From positions 219,749,711 to 219,813,710 of the forward strand of contig CM057460.1 in the NCBI GenBank assembly GCA_030035585.1: a stretch of 64,000 nt of DNA, written 5' to 3'. Below, one piece after another: positions 43,425-55,472 of this stretch; within the stretch, counting starts at the first letter, position 1, and each line of letters begins with the position of its first letter. Under the pieces are notes generated by a model. The model worked only from the letters and a program-made list of their open reading frames with translations, ran no database searches and was not told where the DNA came from. A program made the translations under genes and the position numbers. The DNA is from Dugong dugon. Its lineage: Eukaryota; Chordata; Mammalia; Sirenia; Dugongidae.

Positions 43425-45830
43425 GAGGAAAATGATAGGCCATCGTTCTCATCACTAAACAATAAAATTACAAATTAATATTAACTTCAATAAAAATCAT
43501 CTAACACCCAACCACTTAGAAACAAAGAAAATTATGTATGAGGTCAAAGGAGAAATTAAATGTGCAATAACAGATCATTTACAAAATAATAAACAACATA
43601 AATGATCCCTTAGGATGCATTCAAAGTTGCATTCAGAAGTAAATGCGTAGTCATAAGTATTTTCATTACTAAAGGAAAAAAGGCTAAACTCTGAAACAAT
43701 TTAGAAAATAAACAAAATATATAGAAAATAGCAGAAGTTGGTGTTGTTTTTAGGTGGCCTCAAGTTGATTCCAACTCATAGTGACCCTGTGTACAATAGA
43801 ATGAAAAGCTGCCCATTTCATGGCCCAGCCAAGTTGACACACAACCTTAATCATCATAGCAAGCAAGGCTGTGTCATCTGCATATCGCACGTTGTTAATG
43901 AGTCTTCCTCCAATCCTGATGCCCCATTCTTCTTCATATAGTCCAGCTTCTCAGATTATTTGCTCAGCATACATATTGAATAAGTATGGTGAAAGAATAC
44001 AACTCAGGTGCACACCTTTCCTGACTTTGAACCATGCAGTATCCCCTTGTTCTGTTCGAATGACTGCCTCTTAGTCTAAGTACAGGTTCCTCATGAGCAC
44101 AGTTAAGTGTTCTGGAATTCCCATTCTTCACAATGTTATCCATAATTTGTTAGGATCCACACAGTCGAATGCCTTTGCATAGTCAATGAAACATAGGTAA
44201 ACATCTTTTTGGTATTTTCTGCTTTCAGCCAGGATCCATCTGACATCGGCAGTGATAGCCCTCTTTCCATATCATCTTCTGAATCCAGCTTGAATTTCTG
44301 TCAGTTCCCTGTTGATGTACTGCTGCAACAGCTTTTGAATGATCTTCAGCAAAATTTTACTTATGTATGATGCTAATGATATTGTTCAATAATTTCTGCA
44401 TTTGGTTAGATCATCTTTCTTTGTAATGGGTACAAATATGGATCTCTTCCAGTCAGTTGGCCAGATAGCTGTCTTCCAAATTTCTTGACATAGACAAGTG
44501 AGCACCTCCAGTGCTGCATCCATTTGTTGAAACATCTCAGTTGGTATTCTGTCAATTCTTAGAGCCTTGTTTTTTGCCAATGCCTTCAGTTCAGCTCAGA
44601 TTTCTTCCTTCGGTACCATCGGTTCTTGATCATATGCTACCTCTTGAAATGGTTGAAAGTCAACCAATTCTTTTCAGTACAGTGACTCTGGTATTCTTTC
44701 CATCTTCATTTGATGCTTCCTGCATCATTCAATATTTTTCCCATAGAATCCTTCAATATTGCAACTTGAGGCTTGAAGGTTTTCTTCCATTCTTTCAGCT
44801 TGAGAAATGCAGAGTGTGTTCTTCCCTTTTGTTTTTTTATCTCAAGGTCTTTGTACATTTCATTATAATATTTTTCTTTGAAATATTCTGTTCTGCTCTT
44901 TTACTTCATCATTTCTTCTGTTTGCTCTAGCTATTCTAAGTTGAAGAGCAAGTTTCAGAGTCTCTTCTGACATCACTTTTGGTCCTTTCTTTCTTTCCTG
45001 TCTTTTAAGTGACCTCTTGCTTTTTTCACGGATGATGTCCTTGATGTTTTTAGTGTTCATTGAATCAAATCTCTTCTTGAGATGGTCTCTAACTCCAGAT
45101 GGGGTATTCTCAAGGTTGTACTTTGGCTCTCATGGACTTGTTTCAATTTTCTTCAACTTCACCTTGAACTTGCATATGAGCAATTGGTGGTCTCTTCTGC
45201 AGGCAGACCCTGGCCTTATTCTGACTGATAGTATTGAGCTTTTCTATCATCTCTTTCCACAGATATAGTTGATTTGATCCCTCTGTATTCCATCTGGTGA
45301 GGTCCATGTGTATAGTCACCGTATATGTTGTTGAAAAAGATATTTGCAATGAAGAAGTCATTGGTCTTGTAAAATTCTATCATGCGATCTCCAGCATCAT
45401 TTCTATCACCAAGGTCATATTTTCCAACTACCAGTCATTCTTCTTTAATTCCAACGTTTCCATCCCAATCAACAGTAATTATCAATGCATCTTGATTGCA
45501 TGTTTGATCAACTTCAGACAGCAGAAGTTGGTAAAAATCTTCAATGTCTTCATCTTTGGCATTAGTGGTTGGTGTGTAAATTTTAATAGTAGTCGTATTA
45601 ACTTGTCTTTGTAGTAGGCATATGGATATAATCCTATTACTGACAGCATTGTACTTCAGGATAGATCCTGAAATCCTCTAGCCAGATTTGTAAAAGTATA
45701 AAACTAAAGGAAGGGTTAAATTAACTGAAAACAAAAGAGAATATTACTGATAAATACACATACACATTCTATAAAATAGAATACACTACAGCAGAGTCAA
45801 TAAATACAGAAAATGAGTAAAAAAATAAAA
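43425..45830 (+). mobile_element. Old L1 ORF2 remnant split by an RTE
   Basis: The left part (43425-43735) resembles the L1 ORF2 linker ahead of RT, with the reading order 'caacttcaataaaaatcatc ... gaaacaaagaaaattatgta'. The sequence resumes after the RTE at about 45690 in the same A-rich style. Highly decayed; boundaries approximate. Confidence 0.5.
43735..45690 (-). mobile_element. RTE LINE, antisense, rearranged
   Basis: A short RTE tail (43740-43815) is followed by about 40 bp that look like the start of an ERV-L LTR in antisense (ggcccagccaagttgacaca, 43821-43860), then RTE body to about 45690. The body covers RT (minus frames such as KNKALRIDRIPTEMFQQMD and IWKTAIWPTDWKRSIFVPI at 44386-44580) and part of the endonuclease. 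The region between tail and RT is deleted. Confidence 0.8.
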
Positions 45831-46085
45831 TGAGAGACAGGAGATGTGAAGTGAGAGTTATAGAATATAGTCAACCAGTTATGAGCCATGAGACTCTGGG
45901 CATATCTATCCTGGAACATTCAATTTTCTGTATAAATGAGAATACAAAACTTGCAAAATGAGAAAATAATACTAACTACCTCCTAACATTTTTGTGAAAT
46001 CACAAAAGTCACTTCCTTTTTAAAAGTCCTATTGCTTCCTGGAAATTAATCATAGGAGCTATTTGCAAGAATTCTGCATCTGCAT

Positions 46086-46349
46086 TGTCTTAGTCATCTA
46101 GTGCTGCTATAACAGAAATACCACAAGTGGATGGCTTTAACAGACAGAAGTTTATTGTCTCACGGTCTAGTAGGCTAGAATTCCAAATTCAGGGCTTCAT
46201 CTCCAGTGGAAAGCTTTCTCTGTTGGCTTTGGAGGGAGGTCCTTCTCATCTATCTTCCCCTGGACTAGGAGCTTCTCTGTGCAGGAACCCCAGGTACAAA
46301 GGACTTGTTCTGCTCCTGGTGTTGGTTTCTTGGTGGAATGAGGTCCCCC
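46086..46349 (-). repeat. MaLR-type LTR fragment (antisense)
   Basis: The reverse complement of the shared family's 3' half: tgtcttagtcatctagtgct, accacaagtggatggcttta, cttcccctggactaggagct. It breaks off directly into an AfroSINE fragment. Confidence 0.88.
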
Positions 46350-46354
46350 TGTCC

Positions 46355-46483
46355 TCTGTGGGAGACAGATGTGGCAGTCTGCTCCCATAAAGATTATGGC
46401 CTTGGGAATCCCACAGGGCAGTTCAGCTGCATCCTATGGGGTCACTATGAGTTGAAGTTGACTTGATGGCAATTTGACTTTGT
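46355..46483 (+). repeat. AfroSINE 3' fragment (sense)
   Basis: Body and tail only: gatgtggcagtctgctccca, aaagattatggccttgggaa, actatgagttgaagttgact. The tRNA head is missing at the junction with the LTR. Confidence 0.85.
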
Positions 46484-47030
46484 TTTGGATTTTTGTACTA
46501 TACCTTGATAAAACTGCTAATAAAAAAAGAAAACAAAAGAAAAGAATCAAATGTTGAAGGGAGGCCATGATTAGAGAGATATAGCATTTGTGGAGTCCTT
46601 CCTGTTTGTGGAGGAAGTTTTCTAGACATCAAGAGGACCACTGTGTGTTTGAGGGTGGTAGGCAGGGTGGGTAGGGGTGAAGGATTGTTCCATTGTCAAA
46701 TAAGTTGGGGAATCAGTGGATGAAACAAAATTAAACAGGCTTCTTTCCGGCAAGACTTTTCGGAAACTTAACAAACTTAACATGCAGAGTGAATCTCAAA
46801 AAGAAATATTCATATGCAGGTTTTCCCAAACTCATTTGATTCTAGAACAATTTTGTGAAGAACACATCCTACAGACTAATGAGGAAATTAAACAGAGAGG
46901 AAGAAAAGATGGACTCAGGGGCCAACAGCTGGGTCACAAAAGTTGGCCCAAAGTATACAAGCAGCATCCAAATAAAGGGACACAACTCCTCACATAATGT
47001 TTCGAAAGTGGTTATCAAGGAAAAAACACT
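46484..47030. other. No clear feature
   Basis: A-rich sequence. A 93-codon plus frame (46716-46997) is not recognised and is lysine- and glutamine-rich; it could be old LINE sequence. Confidence 0.35.
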
Positions 47031-47039
47031 GAAGACACT

Positions 47040-47585
47040 GGAATTTTGCACGCACTTTTATATAAATATGAACAACTTTATTGGCATCAGGCAAATGCAT
47101 ACTAAAACAATGATTCAGTAGTTCACATTCATGAGACTAACAAAAATTTACATGTTTATCCTATAATTCTAAATGTTGACGTTGAGGTGGAGACATGGGA
47201 ACTGAATTACTGAGAATACAGTTGGTGATGAGTATAATTGGTACAACCACCTTGGAAAGCAGTAGTCAATATCTAGGAAAGATGGAGATACACATCCCCT
47301 TTAACACAATTATTCTTGCCTAAGTATATATACTAAAGAAAACTCACACACATATGTGCAAGAAGAGATATGTATAAGAATGTTCATAATAGCATTTTTA
47401 TATAAAAAATGAAAACAGCCTAAACATCCATCACCAAAAGAATAATTGAATTGATTATAGCACATAATCCTGCAACACAGTTTCATATAGCAGTGAAACA
47501 GAATGAACTAGAGTTATGTGTCTCAGCATGGATAAATTTCAAAAACACAATGAGTGAAAAAGAATTAAAGTATCATACGACAGTA
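47040..47585 (+). mobile_element. Old L1 3' end (L1M-type)
   Basis: The characteristic order of an old L1 ORF2 end is present: 'gtacaaccaccttggaaagc', 'taagaatgttcataatagca', 'aacagcctaaacatccatca', 'gcatggataaatttcaaaaa'. Confidence 0.7.
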
Positions 47586-47592
47586 CGACAGT

Positions 47593-48308
47593 ATGCCCCA
47601 AGCGTCTGTCAGTTTGTTTTACTGTGGTGGCTTGCATGTTGCTGTGATGCTGGAAGCTATGCCACTGTTATTTCAAATACCAACAGAGTCACCCATGGTG
47701 GACAGGTTTTCAGCTGAGCTTCCATACTGAGACAGATTACATGGGGGTCTACTTCTGGATAAAAAAAAGGCCAGTGAAAAACTTATGATAGCTGCGAAAC
47801 GTTGTCTGTCACGGTGCTGGAAGACGGCACTCAAAATACGACTAAGGAAGAGCAGCCTCCTCAAAGTAGAGTCGATCTTAGTGACTTGGATGGAATAAAG
47901 CTTTCGGGACCTTCATTTGCTGATGTAACACGACTCAAGATGAGAAGAAACAGCTGTAAATATCCATTACTAATAAGAATGTAAATGTAAGAAATATGAA
48001 TGTAGGAAAAGAATATTGAATACACCATGAACTGCCAGAAGAAGGAACAATTCTATCTTGGAAGAAGTACAGCCAGAGTGCTCTTTGGAAGTGAGGATGG
48101 AGAGACTTTGTCTCATGTACTTTGAACATGTTATCAGGAGGGAGCAGGCCCTGGAGAGGGACATCATGCTCGTAAAAAAGGCTCAGATAAAAGAGGAAGA
48201 CCCTCAAAGAGATGGATTGATACTGTGGCTGCAACAGTGGGCTCAAGGATAACAATGATCGTGAGAATGATGCAGATCAGGGCAGTGTTTTGTTCTGTTG
48301 TACATAGG
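47593..48308 (+). mobile_element. RTE internal-deletion derivative
   Basis: A long 5' leader (gcgtctgtcagtttgtttta ... aagatgagaagaaacagctg ... atgtaagaaatatgaatgta) joins near 47998 the far 3' part (aagaatattgaatacaccat, ggaacaattctatcttggaa, gttttgttctgttgtacata). Endonuclease and RT are missing. Confidence 0.85.
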
Positions 48309-49080
48309 GTCTTGGATGGAGTCAAGCTTTCAGGATCTTCATTTGCTGATGTGGTATGACTCAAAATGAGAAGAAACAGCTGCAAACATCCATTAATAAT
48401 CGAAATATGGACTGTAAGATGTATGAATCTAGGAAAATTGGAAATTGTAAAAGATGAAATGGAACAGATAAAGATCGATATCCTAGGCATTAGAAAGCTG
48501 AAATGGACTGATACTGGCCACTTTGAATTGGACAATCATATGGTCTGCTATGCCAGGAATGACTAATTGAAGAGGAATGGAATTGCATTCATCATCAAAA
48601 AGAACATTTCAAGATCTATCCTGAGGTACAATGCTGTCAGTGATAAGATAATACCCATACACCTATGAGGACAAAAAGGTAATATGACTAGTATTCAAAT
48701 TTACTTACCAATGACTAAGGTCAAAGATGAAGAAATTGAAGATTTTTACTAACTTCTGCAGTCCAAAATTGATCATACATGCAATCAAGATGCACTGATA
48801 ATTACTGGTGATTGGAATGCAGAAGTTGGAAACAAAGAAGAAGGATGGGTAGTTGTTGGAAAATTTGGCCTTGATGATAGAAATGATGTCAGAGATTGCA
48901 TGATAGAATTTTGCAAGGTCAATGACTTCTTCATTGCAAATTACCTTTTTTCAACAACATAAATATCAACCATACATATACATATACCCCAGATGGAGTA
49001 CATAGGAATCAAATTGACTACATCTGTGGAAAGAGATGATGGAAATGCTTAATATCATCAGTCAGAATAAGGCCAGTGGT
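48309..49080 (+). mobile_element. Second RTE copy, sense, both ends cut
   Basis: It starts in the leader (cttggatggagtcaagcttt) right after the previous derivative and runs through the AP-endonuclease region (ATTGGAAATTGTAAAAGATG ... GATTGGAATGCAGAAGTTGG) to about 49080, where the L1 begins. The plus-strand endonuclease frame is broken by stops and indels. Confidence 0.85.
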
Positions 49081-49089
49081 CTTCTTTAT

Positions 49090-50235
49090 GGGCTGTTCTA
49101 CACTGCTTGGCTAGAGAGCCACTGGTATGTGACCTCCCCAGGTCTGAGCCACCCCACTGGCAGGATGCCTTAGGGACATTTTTTTTTCCTTTTTAGTTTC
49201 TTCTCTCTCTCCCTTCCTTCCTTTATTTTCTCCCACCCATCTAGACCCGTGTGCTCCCTGCTCCTCTTGACAGGCTGTGCTACACTGCTTAGCTGGAAAG
49301 TCACAGGCACACAGCTTCCCTGAGTCCACACCACACACAGTGGAAGGCTCCTGCAGCACAATTATTTTTTTGGTTTCTTCTCTCTCTCTCCTTTCCTTTC
49401 CTTCCTTTCTCCCACCAGGTAGCCCTGTGTGCTGTACCCACCTGTTCTTGTTGGGCTGTACCACACCACTCAGCTAGAGAGCCACTGGCACACTGCTTCC
49501 CTGGGCGGGCACCCCCTCACTGGCAGGCTCCCTCAGCACCATTTTTTGTTTGTTTTTGGTTTTTTTCCTTTTCTATGTGGTTGTTTCTTTTCTCTCTCTC
49601 CCTTACTTCCTTACCTTTCTCCCACCAGCCAAGCCCAGTGTTCTGCCTCCCCCTGTTCTGGATAGGTTGTGCTGAATGGCTCGGCTAGGGAACCTCTGGC
49701 ACATGGCCTCCCCAGGTCTGCACTGCCCCCACAGGCTGACTCCCTTAGTGCCATAGTTTTACATTTTTTTAAATCTTTCACCTTCTCCCTTTTCCTTCTC
49801 CCTTCCATCTAGGATCTGTGCTGCCTCTGTCCCTTCCTGATGGGCCATGCATGGTGCCTGGTGAGAGAGAGTTCAGCTCACCAAAACCCCAATTCTGCTC
49901 CACCCACAATGGCCTGCTTCTCCAGCACCATATTTATTGATTTTGTTATTGTTGTTGGTTTGTTACTGTTGTTTCTTCTCTCTCTTTTCCTTCCTTTCTT
50001 TCCTTTCTCCTGCCATGTAGCCCCAAATGCCACCAACGACCCTTCTTGATAGGCCAAGCCACACTGCTTGGCTAGAGAGCCACCAGTACCTGGCCTCGCT
50101 CAGGTTGCCATGACCCCACCCACCTAATCCTACCATGCTGCCATTTTATTTATTTTTCCCCTCATTTTTTTTGTTTGTGTTTCTCTCTCTTCTTTTCTCA
50201 CATACTTAGCTCCATGCATCACATCCTCTCCTTTC
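49090..50235 (+). repeat. Six tandem monomers of the L1 5' region
   Basis: Units begin with a 'gggctgt.c.acactgcttggctagagagcc' type block at about 49090, 49272, 49453, 49664, 49841 and 50050, spacing 177-211 bp. Each unit continues with a cacctggc-ctcccc block, a T run (ttttt.gttt) and a pyrimidine stretch (ctctctctcccttccttcc), then the next unit. Similarity falls in the fifth unit. Confidence 0.85.
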
Positions 50236-50579
50236 CCTCCTGCCTATCTACACACTTTATGAGTGATGTCCCCTGCGTGGCATCAGCAGAGACCACTGAT
50301 CCCAGCCCTGCACTGTGCCCTAGCCCATCCCCATCAGCCCCAATACTTGGTGCAAACAACCCATTCCTGCCCCTTCCCCCATTGGAGCCTATCTGCTGCA
50401 CCATAGCTGATTGACCGCTCCTGTCTACCTGGACAAGTTGGTGAGAAGTATCGTGCACACACATGAGCAAGCAACAAAGAATGCACAGCCAGTCTGCCCA
50501 GACATAACCAATTAAAACAAAAAAGCAGGATAGGGTAGCTCCAGAAATCCACCAAAATAAAACACCAGATAACCATCCA

Positions 50580-51472
50580 GTAGAAGAAAAGGCACTGGAA
50601 CTACCTGACAGAAAAGTTCAAAATTTCCTTCAAAACTTCCTGAACATTCAAAACTCTAATATTCAGGGCTCTCCAAGAGACAAAGGAAAATGCAGACAAA
50701 AATAAGGAAAAAATAGACAAAATCACGGAAAATACAGACAAAATCAGAGAAAACACAGACAAAGCAATGGAAGAATTTAAGAAAATAATACAGGGATAAA
50801 ATGTCAAAATAAGCAAACAACTACAAATCATACAAAAACAGCAATTAGAAATTAAAAAATAAACAAGACTTCAGAAAAAGTGCAATGGAAGGTTTTCGGA
50901 ACAAATTTAAACAATGGCAGACAAGATCAGTGAAATTGAAGACAAATCCTTGCATGTCATTTAGTTTGAGGAAAAATCAGAGAAAAGAATGAAGAAAAAT
51001 AAAGAATCCCAGAGAACGATGTGGGTACAATGAAAAGCAAACATGTGCGCATGATTAGGGTTCCAGAACAGAGGGAGAAAATGGAAAACACAGGGAGGAT
51101 CATTGAAGATTTCCTGACAGAAACCTCCCTAATATAATGAAAGATGAAAAGCTGACCATCCAAGAAGCTCAACGAACCCCATTTAGGAGGGACTCCAAAA
51201 GAAAATCACCAAGACATATCATAATCACACTTGCTAAAATCAAACACAAAGAAGGAATCCTGAGAGCAGCTGGAGAAAATCGAAAAGTCCCATATAAAGG
51301 GGAAGCAATAAGACTAAACTCTGATTACTCAGCAGAAACTATGCAGGCAAGAACAAAATGGGATGACATATATAAAACCTTGAAAGAAAAGAATTGCCAA
51401 CCAAGAATGATATACCCTGTAAAACTCTCACTCAAATACGATTGCAAAATTAGGACATTTCCAGATACATAG
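50580..51472 (+). pseudogene. L1 ORF1 remnant
   Basis: The ORF1 protein is an RNA-binding trimer with a coiled coil, an RRM-like domain and a C-terminal domain. Seen here: a coiled-coil part with 21-bp tandem units (50696-50779) and a 111-codon open stretch at 51137-51472 with RRM/CTD-like blocks (PRHIIITLAKIKHKEGILRA, LNSDYSAETMQARTKW, LKEKNCQPRMIYPVKLS). Stops at about 50800-51130 break the frame. Confidence 0.8.
50696..50779 (+). repeat. 21-bp tandem repeat in ORF1 coiled coil
   Basis: Four units of exactly 21 bp start with 'acaaa' at 50696, 50717, 50738 and 50759, with a partial unit before them. 21 bp equals seven codons, one coiled-coil heptad. Confidence 0.85.
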
Positions 51473-51889
51473 AAATTAAGAGACTATGTAAAAATCAAAC
51501 CAGATTTTCAAAAATCATTAAAAGGAGTCCTTTAGTTAAAGAATCAACAACATCAGACATCAACCTGAATGTAGGGCACAGGACAGCATCAGACAGATAC
51601 GAAACAAGGTAATGAATTCTCAAGGGAAAAAAAAAACAAACAAACAAACTAGAAGATTTACAACAGGAACCAGAGAGGTCAATCTGCAAATGACGATAAC
51701 ATCAGAAGAATAAAAGAGGCAATAGACAGTGTAGGTGTGGAACTTTCAAATAGAGAGGAAGTTAAGTAATAAAAGACTGGTTTAAACTTAGGAAGATAGG
51801 GGTAAATTTCAACATATCCACAAAGAAAATTAAAAAGCCTGCTCATAAAAATAAAGAAGAAAACCATATAGTCTTTGTAAACACAAAAA

Positions 51890-52660
51890 CTACAAAAGTG
51901 AAAAAAACAAAAACAAAATTCACAAACAAAAGGAATTCAGCACAGGAGAGTAAGACAAACAAGAAAATGTCAGCAACACAAAAAAAGCATTATAAAATTG
52001 CAGCAATAAATCCACACCTGTTAGTAATTATACTGAATGAAAGTGGCTTAAAGGTACTCATAAAGAGACAGAGAGGGATAGAATGGATAAAAAAACAGGA
52101 CCTGTTAATATGCTGTCTACAAGAGACACATCTTAGACACAAAGACATAATTATATTAAAAATCAAAGACTGAAAAAAGTAATCAAGTAAACAGCAACCA
52201 AAAAAGAGCAGAGGTGGCAATACTAATCTCAGATAAAATGGTCTTTAAGGCAAAATCAACCACAAGAGATGAGGAAGGACATTATATAATGATCAAAGGG
52301 ACAATCTGCCAAGAAAACATAACCTTAGTAAATAATTACCCATGCAGTGACAGGGCTCCAAAATGCATAAAACAAACTGTAACAGCACTGAAAAGAGAAA
52401 TAGACAGTTCCACAGTAATAGTATGAGACTTCACTACATCATTCTTGGTAAAGGACAGAATATCTAGAAAGAAACTTGACAAAGATATAGAAGATCTAAA
52501 GGCCACAATCAACCAATTTGACCTCATAGATCTACGTAGAATACTCTACCCAACAGCAGCAAAGTACACAGTCTTTTCCACCGCACATGGAACATTCTCC
52601 AGAAGAGATCACCTCTTAGGCCACAAATCAACCCTCAAGGAATCCAAAACACTGAGATAA
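51890..52660 (+). pseudogene. L1 ORF2 endonuclease remnant
   Basis: AP-endonuclease-like blocks in several plus frames: GIEWIKKQDLLICCLQETHL (51898-52173), AILISDKMVF and GHYIMIKGTI (52214-52426), and LIDLRRILYPTAAKYTVFS plus AHGTFSRRDHLLGHK (52445-52660). The last holds the S-D/H-H type end of the domain, with R in place of the usual aspartate-preceding I. The frame is broken by stops. Confidence 0.85.
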
Positions 52661-53389
52661 GACAAAGCATCTTCTCTGATCACTATGCCATAAAAGTAGA
52701 AATTAATAATAGAGCAAGGAAAGAAAATCAAATGCATTGAAACTGAATAACATGTTGGTTAGAAACCACTGGGTAATAGAAGAAATCAAGGATGGACTAA
52801 AGAAAAACTCCTAGACTCAAACGAGAATGAAAAGACATTACCAAAACCTCTGGAACACAGCAAAGGCAGTGCTCAGAGGTCAATTTATAGCAATAGATGC
52901 ACACATCCAAAAACAAGAAAGGGAGAAAATCAAAATACTAGCTATACAACTGGAACAAATAGAAGGAGAACAGCAAAAGAAGCCCACAGCTACCAGAAGA
53001 AAGAAATAATAAAGATCAGAGCAGAAATAAATGAAATAGAGAATAGAAAAACAATAGAAAGAATCAACAAAACCAAAAGTTGGTTCTTTGAGAGGATCAA
53101 CAAAATCGACAAACCATTGACCAAACTGACAAAAGAAAAACAGGAAAGGATGCAAATAACCCAAGTAAGAAATGAAATGGGGGACATTACAACAGACCCA
53201 ACTGAAATAAAAAGGATCATAACAGAATACTATGAAAAACTGTGCTCCAACAAATTTGAAAACCTAAAGGATATGGACAAATTTCTAGAAACACAATACC
53301 TACCTAAACTACACAAACTGAGGTTTAATATCTGAACAGATCCATAACAAAGGAAAAGATTGAAAAGGTAATTAAAAAAAACTCCCAGA

Positions 53390-53420
<31 letters not shown>

Positions 53421-54141
53421 CAAGAAAAACCACCCTATCCCAGAGGATTTCACTGGAGAATTCTACCAAACATTCAGAGAAGATCTTGGACCAGCACTAC
53501 TAAAAATATTTCAGAACATAGAAAATGAAGGAACTTCTGGATTCATTCTATGAAGCCAGCATAACCCTGATACTAAAACCAGGCAAAGACACCACAAAAA
53601 AAGAAATTACAGATCAGTATCTCTCTTAAATACAGATGAAAAAATTCTCAACAAAATTCTGGCCAATAGAATTCAGCATCATCTCAAAAACATATAATAC
53701 ACCATGACCAAGAGGAATTCATACCAGGTATGCAAGGATGGTTCAACATTAGAATATTAATCATTGTAATCCACCCATAAATAAAACAGAAGAAAAGACT
53801 CACATGATCATCTCAATTGATGCAGAAAATGCATTCAATTAGTCCAACACCCATTCCTGATAAAAACTCTGAATAAAATAGATATAGAAGGGAAATTCCT
53901 CAAAGTAATAAAGGGTATGTATACAAAACCAACAGCCAACATCATTCTTAACAGAGAGAGGCTCAAAACATTCCCCCGAAAACAGGAAAAAGACAAGGAT
54001 GCCCTTTATTACCGCTCCTGTTTGACATTGTACTGGAAGTCCTAGCTAGAGCAATAATGCAGAAAAAGAAATAAAGGGCATTCAAATTGGTAAGGAAGAA
54101 GAAAAATTGTCCCTATTTGCAGACAATACGATGCTGTACAT
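52661..54141 (+). pseudogene. L1 ORF2 linker and RT remnant
   Basis: Linker blocks (YQNLWNTAKAVLRGQFIAID at 52827-53009; NEMGDITTDPTEIKRIITEY at 53117-53335) and RT blocks up to the catalytic box, encoded at 54116-54127 as FADN instead of FADD. An (AAAAC)n tract lies near 53395-53423. Many stops. Confidence 0.85.
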
Positions 54142-55471
54142 GTTGTTCTGGTTGTTGTTAGGTGCCGTTGAGTAGGTCCTGACTCATAGCTACCTACGTA
54201 CAATAGAACATAACACTGCCTGGTTCTGTGCCATTCTCACAATCCTTGTTATGCTTGAGCCCATTGTTGCAGCCACTATGTCAATCTGTCTCGTTGAGGA
54301 TCTTCCTCTTTTTTGCTGACCTTCTATTCTACCAAGCATGATGTCCTTTCCCAGGGACTGGTCCCTCCTGATAACATGTCCCAAATATGTGAGAGAAAGT
54401 CTCACCATCCTTGCTTCTAATGAGCATTCTGGCTTTACTGCTTCAAGACAGATTTGTTTGTTCTTGAGCGGTCCATGGTATATTCAATAATCTTTATCAA
54501 CACCATAATTCAAAAGCATTGATTTTCCTGTGGTCTTTCTTATTCATTTTCTAGCTTTCACATGCCTATGAGGACAATGAAAACACCATGGCTTGGGCCA
54601 GGTGCACCTTAGTCCTTAGTTTGATTTCTTGACTGCTGCTTGAATGCTATGGGCATTGACTGTGGATCCAAGTAAAGTGAAATCCTTGACAACGTCAGTC
54701 TTTTCTCCATTTATCTTGACGTTGCTTATTGTTCCAGTTGTAAGGATTTTAGTTTTCTTTATGTTGAGGTATAATCCATACTGAAGCCTGTGGTCTTTGA
54801 TCTTCATCAACAAATGGTTCAAGTCCTCTTCATTTTAAGCAAGCAAGGTTGTGTCATCTGCTTATCATGGTTTATTAATGAGTCTTCCTCCAATCTTGAT
54901 TGCACATTCTTCTTCATATAGTCCAGCTTCTCGGATTATTTGCTCAGCATACAGATGGAATAGGTGTGGAAAGGATACAATCCTAATGCACACTTTTCCT
55001 GAGTTTAAACCACGCAATATCCCCTTGTTCTGTTTGAACAACTGCCTCTTGATCTAAGTACAGGTTCCTCATGAGCGCAATTAAACATTCTGGAATTCCC
55101 GTTCTTTGAAATGGTATCCATAATTTGTTATGTTTCACACAGTTGAATGTCCTCGCATAGTTAATGAAACACAGGTAAATATCTTTCTGGTATTCTCTTC
55201 TCTCAGCCATGATCCATTTTACATCACCAATGATATCCCTTATTCCACGTCATCTTCTGAATCCAGCTTGAATTTCTGGCAGTTCTCTGTAGATGTACTG
55301 TTGCAACTGCTTTTTTGAAAGATCTTCAGCAAAATTTTACTTGCATGTGATATTTATGATACTGTTTGATAATTTCCTCATACTGGTGGATCACCTTTCT
55401 TTGGACTGGGTACAAGTATGGGTCTCTTCCAGTCATTTGCCCAGGTAGTAGTCTTCCAAATTTCTTGCCAT
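54142..55471 (-). mobile_element. 5'-truncated RTE inserted in L1 ORF2
   Basis: The RTE tail is at the left (gttgttgttaggtgccgttg) and a truncation in RT at the right (near ggtagtagtcttccaaattt). Minus frames carry YGLYLNIKKTKILTTGT (54616-54822) and LRKSVH/AWFKLRKS (54983-55210) blocks. L1 ORF2 resumes at about 55473 where it left off. Confidence 0.88.
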
Positions 55472-55472
55472 A

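Noticed and set aside
44511..44930. 139-codon plus frame rich in hydrophobic residues
   Set aside because: It is the antisense shadow of an RTE ORF.
49090..50235. CRISPR-like array
   Set aside because: Units are 177-211 bp and diverged, with no short identical repeats or unique spacers, and the DNA is mammalian.
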